A DNA stretch of 64,000 nt. Origin: Ectocarpus siliculosus. Taxonomy: Eukaryota; Sar; Phaeophyceae; Ectocarpales; Ectocarpaceae. Under the pieces are notes generated by a model. It was given only the letters and a program-made list of their open reading frames with translations. It did not search any database and was not told where the DNA came from. The DNA lies in NCBI GenBank assembly GCA_000310025.1, contig FN649741.1, positions 5,871,775-5,935,774 of the forward strand, read 5' to 3'. Of this stretch, positions 47,300 to 57,990 are shown in pieces; the stretch's first letter is position 1, and every line of letters starts with the position of its first letter. A program made the translations under genes and the position numbers.

Positions 47300-47797
47300 G
47301 GTGTTTGCCATCGGGATTGGGTGCTGGTCGCTTAGCAACGACGTTGTAAAACAAGCCGATTACTTTTTGAGCTCGTCAACCAAGTTACCGCTTTCTTTTT
47401 GCGGTAGCCATAATGGTGGTCGAGTATATTATGTTGTGCGAGGTCGGGAACCCTCACTCCGCGCAAGGGGGATGATCGCACCACGTTGTGATAAAATTGG
47501 CCAAGCACCCTCGAGGCAGTTACACATTGCTTATAACTGTCTCTGGAAAGTGAAAGCACCAGCAAAAATAAATTAAGTCATACGCAGCTGTCATCCGTAC
47601 GCAAGGAAGTAAGCACAAGATGCCGAACACCGTGAGCAGGATGCAGCGCACCCTTCATGCGACTCGCAGAATACCGCACGGTGCTTTGCGCTTGGTGATG
47701 TGAGAGCTTGGTCCGGTGAGAACCCGGCGTGCTCCGTCCCGGCTTTGTAGGGATGCGAGGTCAATGGTCCAACGACTACGGCATGCACGACCATGAG
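47300..47797. repeat. Dispersed ~0.55-kb repeat, copy 3
   Basis: Head-to-tail with copy 2. It lacks most of the poly-T block and carries substitutions such as CACGGTGCTTTGCG for CACGGCGCTTCGCG. Confidence 0.92.
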
Positions 47798-47971
47798 CCC
47801 CTCCCCCCGTCTCTCTTGGGTTACAAACGGGACAACATGGACCTTTGTTTGCCGAAACCTGGGCAGGTTGCTTGCCTGCCTAATTGCCCCTAATGACACT
47901 GATTGTGCCTGTCCGCCCGATCGACGACGATTCACGCTGGATGAGAAGACTTGACAAACGTCACGGACGAC

Positions 47972-49953
47972 ATGTCGGTGATAGTTTACACCCTGGACTC
48001 TTCCACCGATGGAGATGAAGAATTTGTCGCTCAGATAATTGAGACAGTGACTGGGAGCGCGTATTACCCCATGGTGGAAAGTGAGATTTACCTCCAGCCA
48101 ACACCCTTGGCAACAGCCGTCAAGATCGAAGCAGACCTTCCCGCCGGAGATTGGTTCAGCATTCTCGAGGTGAGAGCAAAGACTACACAACTAGACGTAT
48201 CCATCCGATACACTTAGGGCAAGAAGAAAAGAAAGGAAGTCTTACAGCATCCCATCCAAGTTTGTCCTAACCATGCCTATCTCGCGACAGGAACCCTTTC
48301 GGTCGTTGGGGAACACCCCCGCCCCAAATACCCCTCAACGTTATGTGCAAACGGTGGCAATTTCACAATCGTTTTGGGTGAATCGCCCAGCGCTCGCTGT
48401 CACACGTGTTTCTTCTGGCTCTGTCCTGTAGAGTTTTTTGGGCTCGATTGAAGCGTACCCCCGTACGTACAGCTGAAACGTACAATCTCCCACACTTCTG
48501 ACAGTTTCGTTAAACCGCCCATGGGGATACCCATGGGTCACCCATGGGTCACCCATGAACCGCCCATGGGCGGTCCATGAAGTGCCCACCGTGGGCACTT
48601 CAACCTAGAATTTCATCGCCGGCGTATCAACCTAGAATTTAACCACCTTCACATCAAGCTAGAACTTAGCCACCAGCGCCAACCTAGCACGTATCGTGTG
48701 GGCTTGGGGTTGGGGTTACGGTTAGCGTTAGGGTTATTAGCCGCCGTTGTGCGCGTTCAAACGCAGATAATCTATTGTTAAGGAGTACACTGGTTCGGTT
48801 GAAGGGCTCTTATTATCCGCCCATGGGCTTCTCACGGGTGGCCCATGGGCCGCCCACGGGCTGCCCACGGGCTACCCATGGGCGCGCCCATGCTCAAGGG
48901 TCACCCATCGGTGTCCCAGGGTCGTTTGGAATACTGTAGAAAGTGTGGGAGACCCGCAACGTATGGACATTACTCTCCATGTTGATGAATACGAGACGCG
49001 TTGACGGAGTGAACGCCCGTGTAGGTGCTTGGTACGTTAAGCCGGCGAGGTCCCAATTGGAACTTTTACATGGATTTGCAAGCAATGCAAGTCTATCTCA
49101 TTTGGTCGGTAGGGGAACCCAGGAGGGGCACTGAAACTGCGGCGGGCATATGCCGCAACGAGCAGCAACATGGTGAATCAGCGGGATCTTTACTGCTTGA
49201 GACTCTTTCGACAATTTCTACCGATTTGCTTCTTCTCAGGTTCTCACCTGAGCAACCCTCGTTGTGATGAATGGATCAGGCGTGATGGCGAACCTTTACA
49301 CAACTGTCTGCTCCACAGGCAGCTAAATAGAAAGTCTGGAATAGCGACACCGACCCCTCGAGGGCCGGACCAATAACGACTGTTTTCGGACTGGGTTCAT
49401 TCATCCCAGAAACGTTCGTAAACTCTGTACCGTATGCTTATGCCCTCTCCTCTCCTGTGCTTCGGTGTGTCTTTGTAGTCGAACCCTATGCTTCCCCAAT
49501 CAGCTTTGCTACCCAGTTGCCCCGATGCCACCGAGCATTTTGCAAGTTCCACCACCCCACGCAGTGTAGATGTTCAAGACACATCACTCAATACTCGCCG
49601 AGTTCCATCGTAGGTTTTGAAAGCAAACATACTGCCTCTCGCTCCCCGCCCGTTCCGAATCAACGCTAATGCAGACTTACATCTACGTGACGCTCGAGGA
49701 CGATGAAGTGTCAAGCTCAGGCAGCTCGATCTCGGGTTCACTCATCTCGGTACTCGTGTTTGCGTTAATCTTCTGCTGCTGCGGGTGCTTCCTGTACGCC
49801 AAATTTTGCGACGGTTGGCATGGTGCTTCGGCGAGTGCGTCCGCCAGTTCGAGCGCGAGCGCTACTGCGATAAGCAACGTTAATGTTGCGATGCCTCAGA
49901 TGTCATATGGCCAACAGATGTCATACGGCCAACAGATGTCAAACGGCCAATAG
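47972..49953 (+). CDS. Small single-pass membrane protein gene, partly degenerate, function unknown
   Basis: The first exon 47972-48169 starts MSVIVYTLDSSTDGDEE and ends GDWFSILE at a GAG|GTGAGA donor. The last exon 49675-49953 starts TYIYVTLEDDEVSSSG. It has a hydrophobic segment with a Cys cluster (VLVFALIFCCCGCFLYA), then an Ala/Ser-rich part and a threefold MS-Y/N-GQQ repeat before the stop. Phase 0 is kept at both ends. Middle exon(s) are uncertain: the donor present in the paralog at 41615 reads AAGCAAAC here (about 49622), so that exon may be lost. The intron is rich in CCATGG palindromes. Expression is unproven; it may be a decaying family member. Confidence 0.45.
48515..48600. repeat. 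CCCATGGG palindrome cluster 1
   Basis: Five close copies of CCCATGG/CCATGGG within 85 bp, separated by short GTCA or CCG spacers. Located in the intron of the 47972-49953 gene. Confidence 0.85.
48703..48740 (+). repeat. Short degenerate TTAGGG-like tract
   Basis: Contains GGGGTTGGGGTTACGGTTAG followed by CGTTAGGGTTATTAG, resembling telomere-type repeats with errors. Only about six units, internal to the contig. Confidence 0.5.
48817..48920. repeat. CCCATGGG palindrome cluster 2
   Basis: Seven or more variants of GCCCATGGGC / GCCCACGGGC in about 100 bp. Same core as cluster 1, about 220 bp away. Confidence 0.85.
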
Positions 49954-50707
49954 AGAGCTATGTAATGTATCCTATCCACGCACCCCAATTGCCAAATGCA
50001 CGTACGCCCCTATTATGACCAGGATCCGTAGTCCAATCGTTTTTCCCAAATTGCTGATTCATCGACAACCAGGACATAGAGCGCCAGCATCGAAAGCCGA
50101 AAGCTTCGGAGATCATAGTTGTTATGTCATGGTGCAGGGAAGGTACAAAATATGACCGCGTTACAGTACGCAGTATTGATAAATGCAGTCCGCAGATCCA
50201 AAATGCTGGCTGACATACATCGTAGTCTACCTTGTGAACGGGGCTGGCGGTTTGCCCTTGTTGTAGAATGTAGGTAAAGTTCAGGGTACAACATTAGATA
50301 GGCGTGATGCAGAGGTGCACCAATCCCTCCACCATGGACTCTTCAATACGAAGCTACTGTAGCGTCGGCTTTTTTGCGAGGAAACGTGCCGCAAATAGTA
50401 TGGGAGTTTAGGACACGTTATCTGATGGCGGTTCTAGGGGAAATATTATTACTGCAGGTGTATACGTGGACAGATACGAAGGTGACCGGTATGGTTGTGC
50501 GTGGACTATCTCGGGAAGCAAGCGAGAGTCAAAACGCCTGCGGACTGTGACCCAGACTGTGACATCCTATACTTGTTACGACATTCTTGGATGATATATG
50601 GGATGGGGGTGAACGTGTTGCGCAATCTTACCCCATGTTTTGACGTTTGGATTTGTACATCATATTCAGATGGGGATGGGGTGTAAGTGTCAATGCAAGC
50701 ATACCCC

Positions 50708-50749
50708 ATCTCAACATGCATATAGAGATTTGAATATGCATGTTGAGAT
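50708..50749. repeat. Perfect 16-bp hairpin
   Basis: Arms 50708-50723 (ATCTCAACATGCATAT) and 50734-50749 are exact reverse complements around a 10-base loop. Related words (TTTTGAGATGTTCA) follow at 50763-50776. Confidence 0.85.
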
Positions 50750-51288
50750 AGTCAAGATACATTTTGAGATGTTCAATATTGTTTATTTTGCTCACTGCAA
50801 TGACTCCAACACATCCCGTTGGACTGTGGTTATATCTTGAACGGAATGTCTTTCTGTGTGTGTATTTAGTTTTCCTTACGCATAGAAAATAACCTGTGCT
50901 CGACGGTGGCGACGAAATACGTGGGATGAGTCTATTGAGAAGTGGTGTGAGAGGATTAGCGCGTTGTAGAGCCTTCGAACGGCCCAACAATCCAACTTTA
51001 TGCAGTAGATGTTGGCAAGGGGCATTTTTGCATCGTGCAGATCGATAGTATTCCCTTTGGGAGACGCATGGGGTAAATAAAGCGTACTGATATCCAGCAT
51101 AGGTGAGAGTAACGGCCACAACATTCAGTGCGAAAAGGCGCAGGAGAGGCTCCTGACAACCTAGAACCGTATCGAGTGGCGTAGGGCGACCCCACTCTGG
51201 CTGTTGCGGGGCTCAACTGCGAGAACACTTAGTTTTTCTGGAGGAAGGATTTTCGTGGTAACCTACAACACTATTTGACAATTGGAAG

Positions 51289-51800
51289 CTTCCATGGAAG
51301 TCGAAATCGACTAACATGGAGTGCACTACTCGATGGAAGTGGATACACCGCTTCCATGGAAGTTACTGTCACTTCCTTGGCAGTCAATATCGAATTCCAT
51401 GGAAGTTAGATGGCTTCCAGGAAGCTCTATCACTTCCATGGGTTCTGTTCGTTTGTTTTGGGTTCCAGCTTCCATGATTCTTCCATGGAAGCGGTAAACT
51501 ACTTCCATGGAAGTCAATCCGCCTTCATTGAAGTTGATCCGCTTCTATGGAAGCATCCGATATCAACGATCGTTTCTTCCATGCAAGTCGCATTTCGGAT
51601 TTCCCCGGAAGTGCGACGAGCTTCCATGGAAGGAAGTACTACTTCCATGAAAGCTCATCGCTCGACAGAGTCTCTGCTACTTCCATGGAAGCACGAAAAC
51701 TTCCATGAAAGCAACTTCCATGAAAGAAAGTGGGCGACAGAGGTCGAAACCGACTTCCGTGAACGCACCGAATTTTCCATCAACGCAACTTCCATCGAAT
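51289..51800. repeat. Array of the palindrome CTTCCATGGAAG
   Basis: About twenty perfect or near-perfect copies of CTTCCATGGAAG or its half site CTTCCATG, spaced 15-45 bp, over about 510 bp. Spacers are unique. On the plus strand the region is open (51410-51802) and reads as recurrent FHG, SMEA and IEV tripeptide words, a consequence of the repeat. Confidence 0.9.
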
Positions 51801-51811
51801 AGGGAAACATT

Positions 51812-52114
51812 GTGTGTGATGAGGGAATACAGTGGGTCGGATCAACGGCCTGGTACTGTGACCTGTACGAAAAAGCCCGTGTGTGTTTATCTTTCCGGGA
51901 TAGCTTGGAGGCTCGCTTCTCGTGGTGCTCGCCCCCACTCAATCACTCTTCTCTTCGATACCGTTTGGCTGACGAAGCGCAAATTATTACCATCGATGTG
52001 GTCTACAAACAAGTGCCACTGCCAAGGATACCCCTATCACAAGGTAACATCCCAAATGGTGAAGGGTACAAGTACTTAAGTAAAACTGCGCACACCATGT
52101 CCTCGAGGCACTAG
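51812..52114 (+). CDS. Possible exon or small ORF, unrecognised
   Basis: Open for 100 codons (MCDEGIQWVGSTAWYCDLYE onwards), immediately after the CTTCCATGGAAG array. Composition with regularly placed Trp, Cys, Tyr and hydrophobics looks protein-like, but no motif, paralog or splice evidence supports it. Confidence 0.25.
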   Translation: MCDEGIQWVGSTAWYCDLYEKARVCLSFRDSLEARFSWCSPPLNHSSLRYRLADEAQIITIDVVYKQVPLPRIPLSQGNIPNGEGYKYLSKTAHTMSSRH

Positions 52115-52169
52115 CGAGCTGTGTTGTACCAATCTACGCCCACCGTTCACCGCGGAATAGGAAGCGTAT

Positions 52170-52460
52170 ACGTTAGCACCGTTGACGAGGGAAAGGAACG
52201 ACTGGACCCTTCTCGTGAAAAAAACAAAATGCAGCACGCGCCGCAGGAGGAAGGTGGGGCACGAAAAAAAATAAAAAGAAGAAAGGAAGCCCTGGTGTTT
52301 ACCCCCTCCTGTGTGCCCCTGCATGGTTGTACAGTAGTTGTACGAAAAAATGCACTGAAAAGTGTACTACTCTACCTACACTGAAAAGTCTCACCACGAA
52401 AAATGGGGGGACTGTCGCCAAAATAAATAGGACGAAAACACACACTCACATGAAACCGTC
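52170..52460. repeat. Dispersed repeat C, copy 1
   Basis: From CGTTAGCACCGTTGACGAGG through AAATGGGGGGACTGTCGCC, the block is matched in order by 61608-61880 with about 75-80 percent identity by eye. No ORF. Probably a decayed mobile element. Confidence 0.75.
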
Positions 52461-54344
52461 CTACATACCGTTCGCTGAATGTCAGACGTTAGAAACGAGA
52501 TTGGCTCCGAATATTGACAGCCGTAAATCCCCGGCAATTTACTGTCGAGCCCTTCAGTGAAGCAATATTTCTCACTCTGTAGCCATCACCGCCGTGGCCG
52601 GATCATGGCAACACCGGCGTACATGCGTAAAAAAACCTTTACCTTTGCGTGCATACACATACGTCGAGCACTCCTAAAAAATGACCCACAACAAGCCTCA
52701 CCATGAAGAAACAAAGGCAACATACAAACATAGACACACATCTGACGAGATCGGTTGCCTGCTACACGCAAGAATCGCATCACCGGTGAAAGATGACGCC
52801 TGAACGATTCTTCATGGCCTGGGCGCGCGGGAGAGAGGGGAAGACAAAAAGTAAGGGGAGGGGGAAATCCAACGCCTGAGTTGAGAGACGCGAACCAGAA
52901 ACGTTGGAGTAATGGCTCTTCGAACGTGCGTACATTCCTTCTGGGAGGATCGATCAGAGCGAATCGGTTGAGTTGAGGGTTCTTGCACGCACAAGAACCA
53001 ATCTCAGGACCAAATGGCAATGCGAACTCAGGCTCTGCCGATCTGGCCGAGCCCAACCCTCGTGAAAAGAAGGACTCTTCTTTAAACCCCTGACCCATCG
53101 CTTCACATGGCACTCCCCAAGCCAACAGTGATTCCACCGCCGCAACTAACCAGGCTCAATCCAGAACTGATCAATCAACGCTCAACAGATGACGGGTACA
53201 AGAACATGAGACCTTTCCATGCAACACACGCAGGCTACCTGGGCAGAGGCAAATCATCTTCTTCCATGAGTCTTAAACGTCATGCGGAGCGACACGATAC
53301 CGGGGTGCCATCGCCCTTGAATACCTACGAAGCAGCGGGCAGGCACGAAACATCTCCATAGAACAGATACCAAGTCCACGCTCTGCGGTGGGCATTGCGT
53401 GAGTGAGTAAAGATGGCGTGCGCCAACTACACACAGCCGCGTCTCCGGTTCAGGGTATCTACCAACAAATTACAGAATGCATGGACAAAGACAAGAACGC
53501 TGAAAAACGGAAGCAGTGCACCACTTCTACGAAAGAAACATATAAACCCTGGAAAAAGATGAAAGTTGCGGGGGCTCAGTCTCGCGAAAATAATACCATG
53601 CGCCCCCCGGCCGTCCGCAAAGGCTCCCGCTGCACACGTCCCGACAGATGTATTGTTTCCGCCGACCACGCCTGCTCATTGCTTTCTCTTTGTCATGCTT
53701 TGGCTATCGCGTTCACGACAACACAGCATGAACCGAATAACAAAAGGCAGCTCGACCAAAACCCCATACAAAGATTCTTCGAATAAGCGCCAGGCGTCAA
53801 GAATCAGCGGTTTCAGAACACTAACTGAAGTTGGAGCCCCTTGTCTTTGTTGTGCGGGTGGGAACGACCGGCATCTCTGTGAGGCCATTTCTTTCGACCC
53901 TCAGAATAATAGAAGAACCGACGACCGAGTGACGGAGGGGTGGGAAACAGAAAGGACACGGGACGGGGCGAAAAAACACAACTTCCCCTGCCCTCCCCTC
54001 CCCACCCTCCTGGGCCAAACACTCGCTTGCCTTGGCGTGTTGCACGCGTAACCGCATATTGGTTTGAGGTTGTCTGGTTTAGTGTCGGAGGGTAAAAAGC
54101 AGCGGAATCCTTTGTGGACAAATACGAGGGCGTTTGGGGTGCAGGGAGGGGCGGGTCTAACCTTTTACTTGTAATCATCGCATCGCCTTCCACCCAGGTC
54201 CAGTGGTAGTGTCTCTACCACAGCAGTATTCGAAATTCAACCCCTACACAGGCAGAGAGTAAACCTAGAGCTAACCACACCGGAGGCAGCAACCGGACAC
54301 CAAAGAGCGGTAAAGGCGTAGTCTAAAGGCAAAAAAAATGAAAC
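52461..54344. other. Region without a supported gene
   Basis: Open frames of up to 180 codons occur on both strands (for example 52586-53137 minus) but none carries a motif, splice signal or paralog that I can point to. Confidence 0.4.
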
Positions 54345-55165
54345 AATTCGGCAATGCTATTTGCTCCACCGGTGGAGTAACTTCTTATTGGCTCCAACGA
54401 AGCAGATCTCCGCCCACAGAGCTTCCATCGACCTCAAACCAACTGTATTGTGTAGGTATGGGCTACAGTTATCTGAAAAGCTGCTTAGAAGCTGAATCGG
54501 ACCGGCGGCTACAGATATATGCTGAAAAAAGGGGGTTTCGCAGCATCTCAACAAGTAGTAATCGTCTCGAACCTCCGTCCACACAGCTCCAATTGACCCC
54601 AAACCTTTTGAATCGTGTTGGCACGGTCAATACCATTAACACAAGCTATCTGACACTCACATCCGATATGTTCCTGAAGAGATAGAGTCAACAGAGGGGG
54701 TTTCGCCCCGTCTAGGGGGGGGGTAAATGTCATTAGTCCCGCAATACCTCCCGCGAGCTCAAGTTCTTAGCTGCTGAGGTCTTAAGTGGTGGCGCGTTCT
54801 GTAGCCTCAGGTTCTCTTCGGCCAGTCTTTCAGCGGTGCTGTGCGCGGTACCCGTGTGTTGAGGCAATTGTTCCTGCTCTCCTTCCGCTAGCTAGGGTCA
54901 ATGAGACTCGCCACCATATTTTCTTATCAACCGTAGGAGCTACGGAGGAACAGAGAAAAATTAAAGAGAAGGGAGCAAGTCCGTTGCTCCTGGCTTCGGG
55001 TACTCGCAACAGTTATTGTTTGATTTCTTATTTTAGCCTTCCTAGACTAGGTCCGCTCAGCGCCCACTCGGAGAGTGACGGAGCGGGGGTGGGATCTTGA
55101 TCCTTCTTCAAGGTACTTCAATACCCCTCAACGGCACGCCAAATATCCATATCCAACGACATAAA
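54345..55165 (-). repeat. LTR-like repeat, copy 1
   Basis: About 820 bp closely matching 62993-63805 in the same orientation. It adjoins the integrase end of the Ty3/Gypsy remnant, the expected place of the 3' LTR of a minus-strand element. Confidence 0.8.
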
Positions 55166-57708
55166 AGATTGCAAAAAACGAGCTGGTCACGATCCAAACT
55201 TTGGTGGCCACCCACGCTAGGGTGGTCCACAACAGAAAACGGGAGACGGGGTAGCCGTCCAATGTGCACTTCGTTCGGCGCGAAGCCTGTGGCAGTGTTC
55301 ACCGAGTTGTTGTAGGCGAACTCGACATGTCGAAGATGGACGTCCCAACAATCCTGACGCTCTTTGACCACACCAGCTAGTATTTGAGCCATGGTGTGGT
55401 TGACACGCTCGGCCCCACCGTCCGTTTGGGGGTTGCACGAGCTGGTAGAGACTTTCTTGATCTTCATCAGCTCGTAAATAGCCATACACAGCTTGGAACA
55501 AATTGATTATCGTCATCCGAAAGAAGAGTCACCGGACAACCCCACAACGACATGCAGCTTTGACGAAAATATTCGCCGTTCCCTTGGCGGTAATTTCCGC
55601 TATCTACCCTTCGATTGAAACAATCCGTAAACAAAAGGATATATGCATTACCACGAGACGCGACCGGCAAGGGCCAAAAACCTCGACGCTCACTACAATA
55701 CCCGACCCGTTCGGGAGGGGCAGAGTGAGCGTAGGCCAGCGATACGTTTGCAGGGAAGTCTTGCGCGCTTGGCAAATGAAACAATGCCGAAGCCACCAAC
55801 GAACGGACAAACCCATACCAATCCACTAGAAAAAACGCTCCAACATACGTAAAGTTCGAGCGGTACCCAGGTGAAAAGACGCGGTGGCGTGACATGCTTG
55901 TAGGACCCAAGGTCGGACCAGCATAGGCACGTATGTTCGTGGAGTCTTCGGGAACGGAAGGCGAGTGATACGTCCGCCCGAACTACCGATGGGCAGTGGG
56001 GCAGGCTTTCTCACCAATAACGTCGTACCATCGTCTGTAGTGTGCAGGCATGTGTTAGATGCGAGGGCGACAACACCAGACAATGCGGGCCGTCGCGCAC
56101 AGGGCAAGGAATCCCAGAATGTATCCGCCAAAACCGTCGAGCATCCAAAGAGAGAAATGTATAGCCGCCACACACTCACTTTCCGACATTTGTGCACGAG
56201 ACCAATCAGCATGCGAGAATGTATGCACACAGTCGCGGAGGTGAGCTTCCTCAGCGGCCGTGGGCGGCACCAAGGGAGGCTCGCGGCTAGGAACCGCGGG
56301 CGACAGCATTGGCACGCGATCTCCGCGGGCGGTTGTTGCGCCGGCGTTGCAGCAGCAGGCGCGGGCGGCGGCGGTGGCGGCAACTCGGCCCACGCCGCAG
56401 AAGGCGACGGTCCAGAAGTAGGCCGGCCCGCGGCTCGCGTCGACCGTGTAGCACCATTCGAACGGGCCGGCGGTCGAGGAGGCCGCGACGTTCTGGGCAC
56501 AACAACGGCCTGTGGTTGTTTCGCAATACATTTTTGGGACGGCGTTGAGCCATGCCAGAGGCCGAGTTCGTTCTCGCCCGCGTACGAGAAGACATCAGAG
56601 GGGCGCGCGAAAGCGAAAGGGCAGCTGCGGAGGTTCCGACGGTGGACGACTGGCTCCGCAGGAACGGAAGCTGGAGGAGACCCATCGGGCACAGAACTCA
56701 CGGGGCCTGCATCGCCAACGACAGCGAAAACACCAGAAGGCGAAAGGACCGACGAGTCAACAACGGGGGAGGACTCCAGGGCCGGCAGGACCATTTGCGG
56801 CCCAAAACGGTGGAAGCCCCCAAAGTCAGCCTCCGCCAAAGGCGCGTGTGGCAACGCGTCTCGTTGCTCGCCAATGGCAAGCCCACCAGCCGATGTTCGG
56901 CGCCGAACTAGAGCGATACCTTCGTCCGCACGCGCGAATGACATAAACGCCGGCGGCGTCATCGACTAAGATACGTGTCTGTCTGCACCGGTCGCCGGCA
57001 AGGGCAGCCGCGAAAGAAAACCCGGATTGGCGTTGGCAGTGCCTTTACGGTAGAAAAGAGTGTAATTGAACGAGGAAAGGAACTCGAGCCAACGTTGTAC
57101 GCGGGCGTTGTGGTCGCCCACCTTGACGGTGCTCTCCAAAGCCTTGTGATCCGAATAAATCGGTGTAGACCAAAAGTTATCCCCGCAGGCGTATTATTGC
57201 CCACACGACCCTTCTAGCCTCCAAGTTGAGCACGGTCGAATTGCGCTCGGCTTCGAGCGTAGCGCGGTTCACGAACAGAATGGGGCGAACGGAACCATCG
57301 GCCTGTTCTGGTTCGAGGGCTGCACCAAAACCATCTACATCCGCGTCACAGCAAAGCCGGAGAGGGCGGCGTCCATTCGCGACCGCGTCCCAATCCAGGA
57401 AAGTCAAAACCGAAGGTTCGGATACTTTCGTCAAGACGTATCCGCCATGGCTGGCATAAAACAAAACTTCCCGTCCTTTCGCAACGTCGGTGAGTGGTTC
57501 AACGCGCATAGCCAGACCCTTGATGAAATTGCGGTGATACGAAACCCCACCCAGCAAGGAACGCAGCTGCTTGACGTTGGTTGGCAGCGGAATTTTTGTG
57601 AGGGCTTCGACCTTATCGGCACGAGGACTAACACCCGCAGGAGAGATGGTGCGGCCTAAATTGACAGCCTCCTTAGCGCTGTCCTGCCGATGACGCCACA
57701 ACGTTATG
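55166..57708 (-). pseudogene. Decayed Ty3/Gypsy retrotransposon: RT end, RNase H, integrase
   Basis: Minus strand, in order: reverse transcriptase connection region (about 57660-57480, LRSLLGGVSYHRNFIKGLA); RNase H with CDADVDGFGAAL (about 57340) and, after a frameshift, YSDHKALES (about 57140) and FLSRLPLP; a Pro/Ala/Ser-rich spacer of about 1 kb (57000-56000); the integrase HHCC zinc finger split by frameshifts (HATASFH about 55890; CFICQARK about 55770); and the integrase core with D (FTDCFNRR, about 55625), D (LLSDDDNQF, about 55515) and E (QTDGGAERVNH, about 55420). gag, protease and the RT catalytic core are absent. Several frames are needed, so it is not functional. The order RT-RNase H-integrase is that of Metaviridae. 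Confidence 0.85.
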
Positions 57709-57990
57709 GAGGAACAGAGAAATGTACAGGGAAGGGAGCAAGTCCGTTGCTCCTGGCTTCGGGTACTCACAGCAGTGGTTGTTTGATCTCTTGTTTTAGC
57801 CTTCTTAGACCAGGTCCGCTCAGCGCCCACTCGGAGAGTGAGGGAGCGGGGCTGGGATCTTGATCCTTCTTCAAGCTACTTCAATACACCTCAACGGCAC
57901 GCCAAATATCCATATCCAACGAAAATTCCAAATTTCCAAGAAGCGCTCACACAACGTTCATGCAACGCTGATACACTTGCTGCTCCATTT
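57709..57990 (-). repeat. LTR-like repeat, copy 2 (partial)
   Basis: Matches the right part of the LTR-like repeat (63590-63878), including GCAAGTCCGTTGCTCCTGGC. It is fused directly to RT sequence at 57709, indicating a deletion that removed the rest of the LTR, gag, protease and the start of RT. Confidence 0.8.

Noticed and set aside
51289-51800. CRISPR-like array (short palindromic repeats with unique spacers)
   Set aside because: The 12-bp repeat is too short and variable, spacing is irregular, no cas genes are present, and the genome is eukaryotic.
52586-53137. 183-codon minus-strand open frame
   Set aside because: No motif, no splice support, and composition unlike the supported exons.
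55826-56969. Two long overlapping open frames on opposite strands (378 and 334 codons)
   Set aside because: GC-rich sequence keeps both strands open. Position and continuity place the region as spacer of the decayed retroelement, and the plus-strand frame is a shadow.
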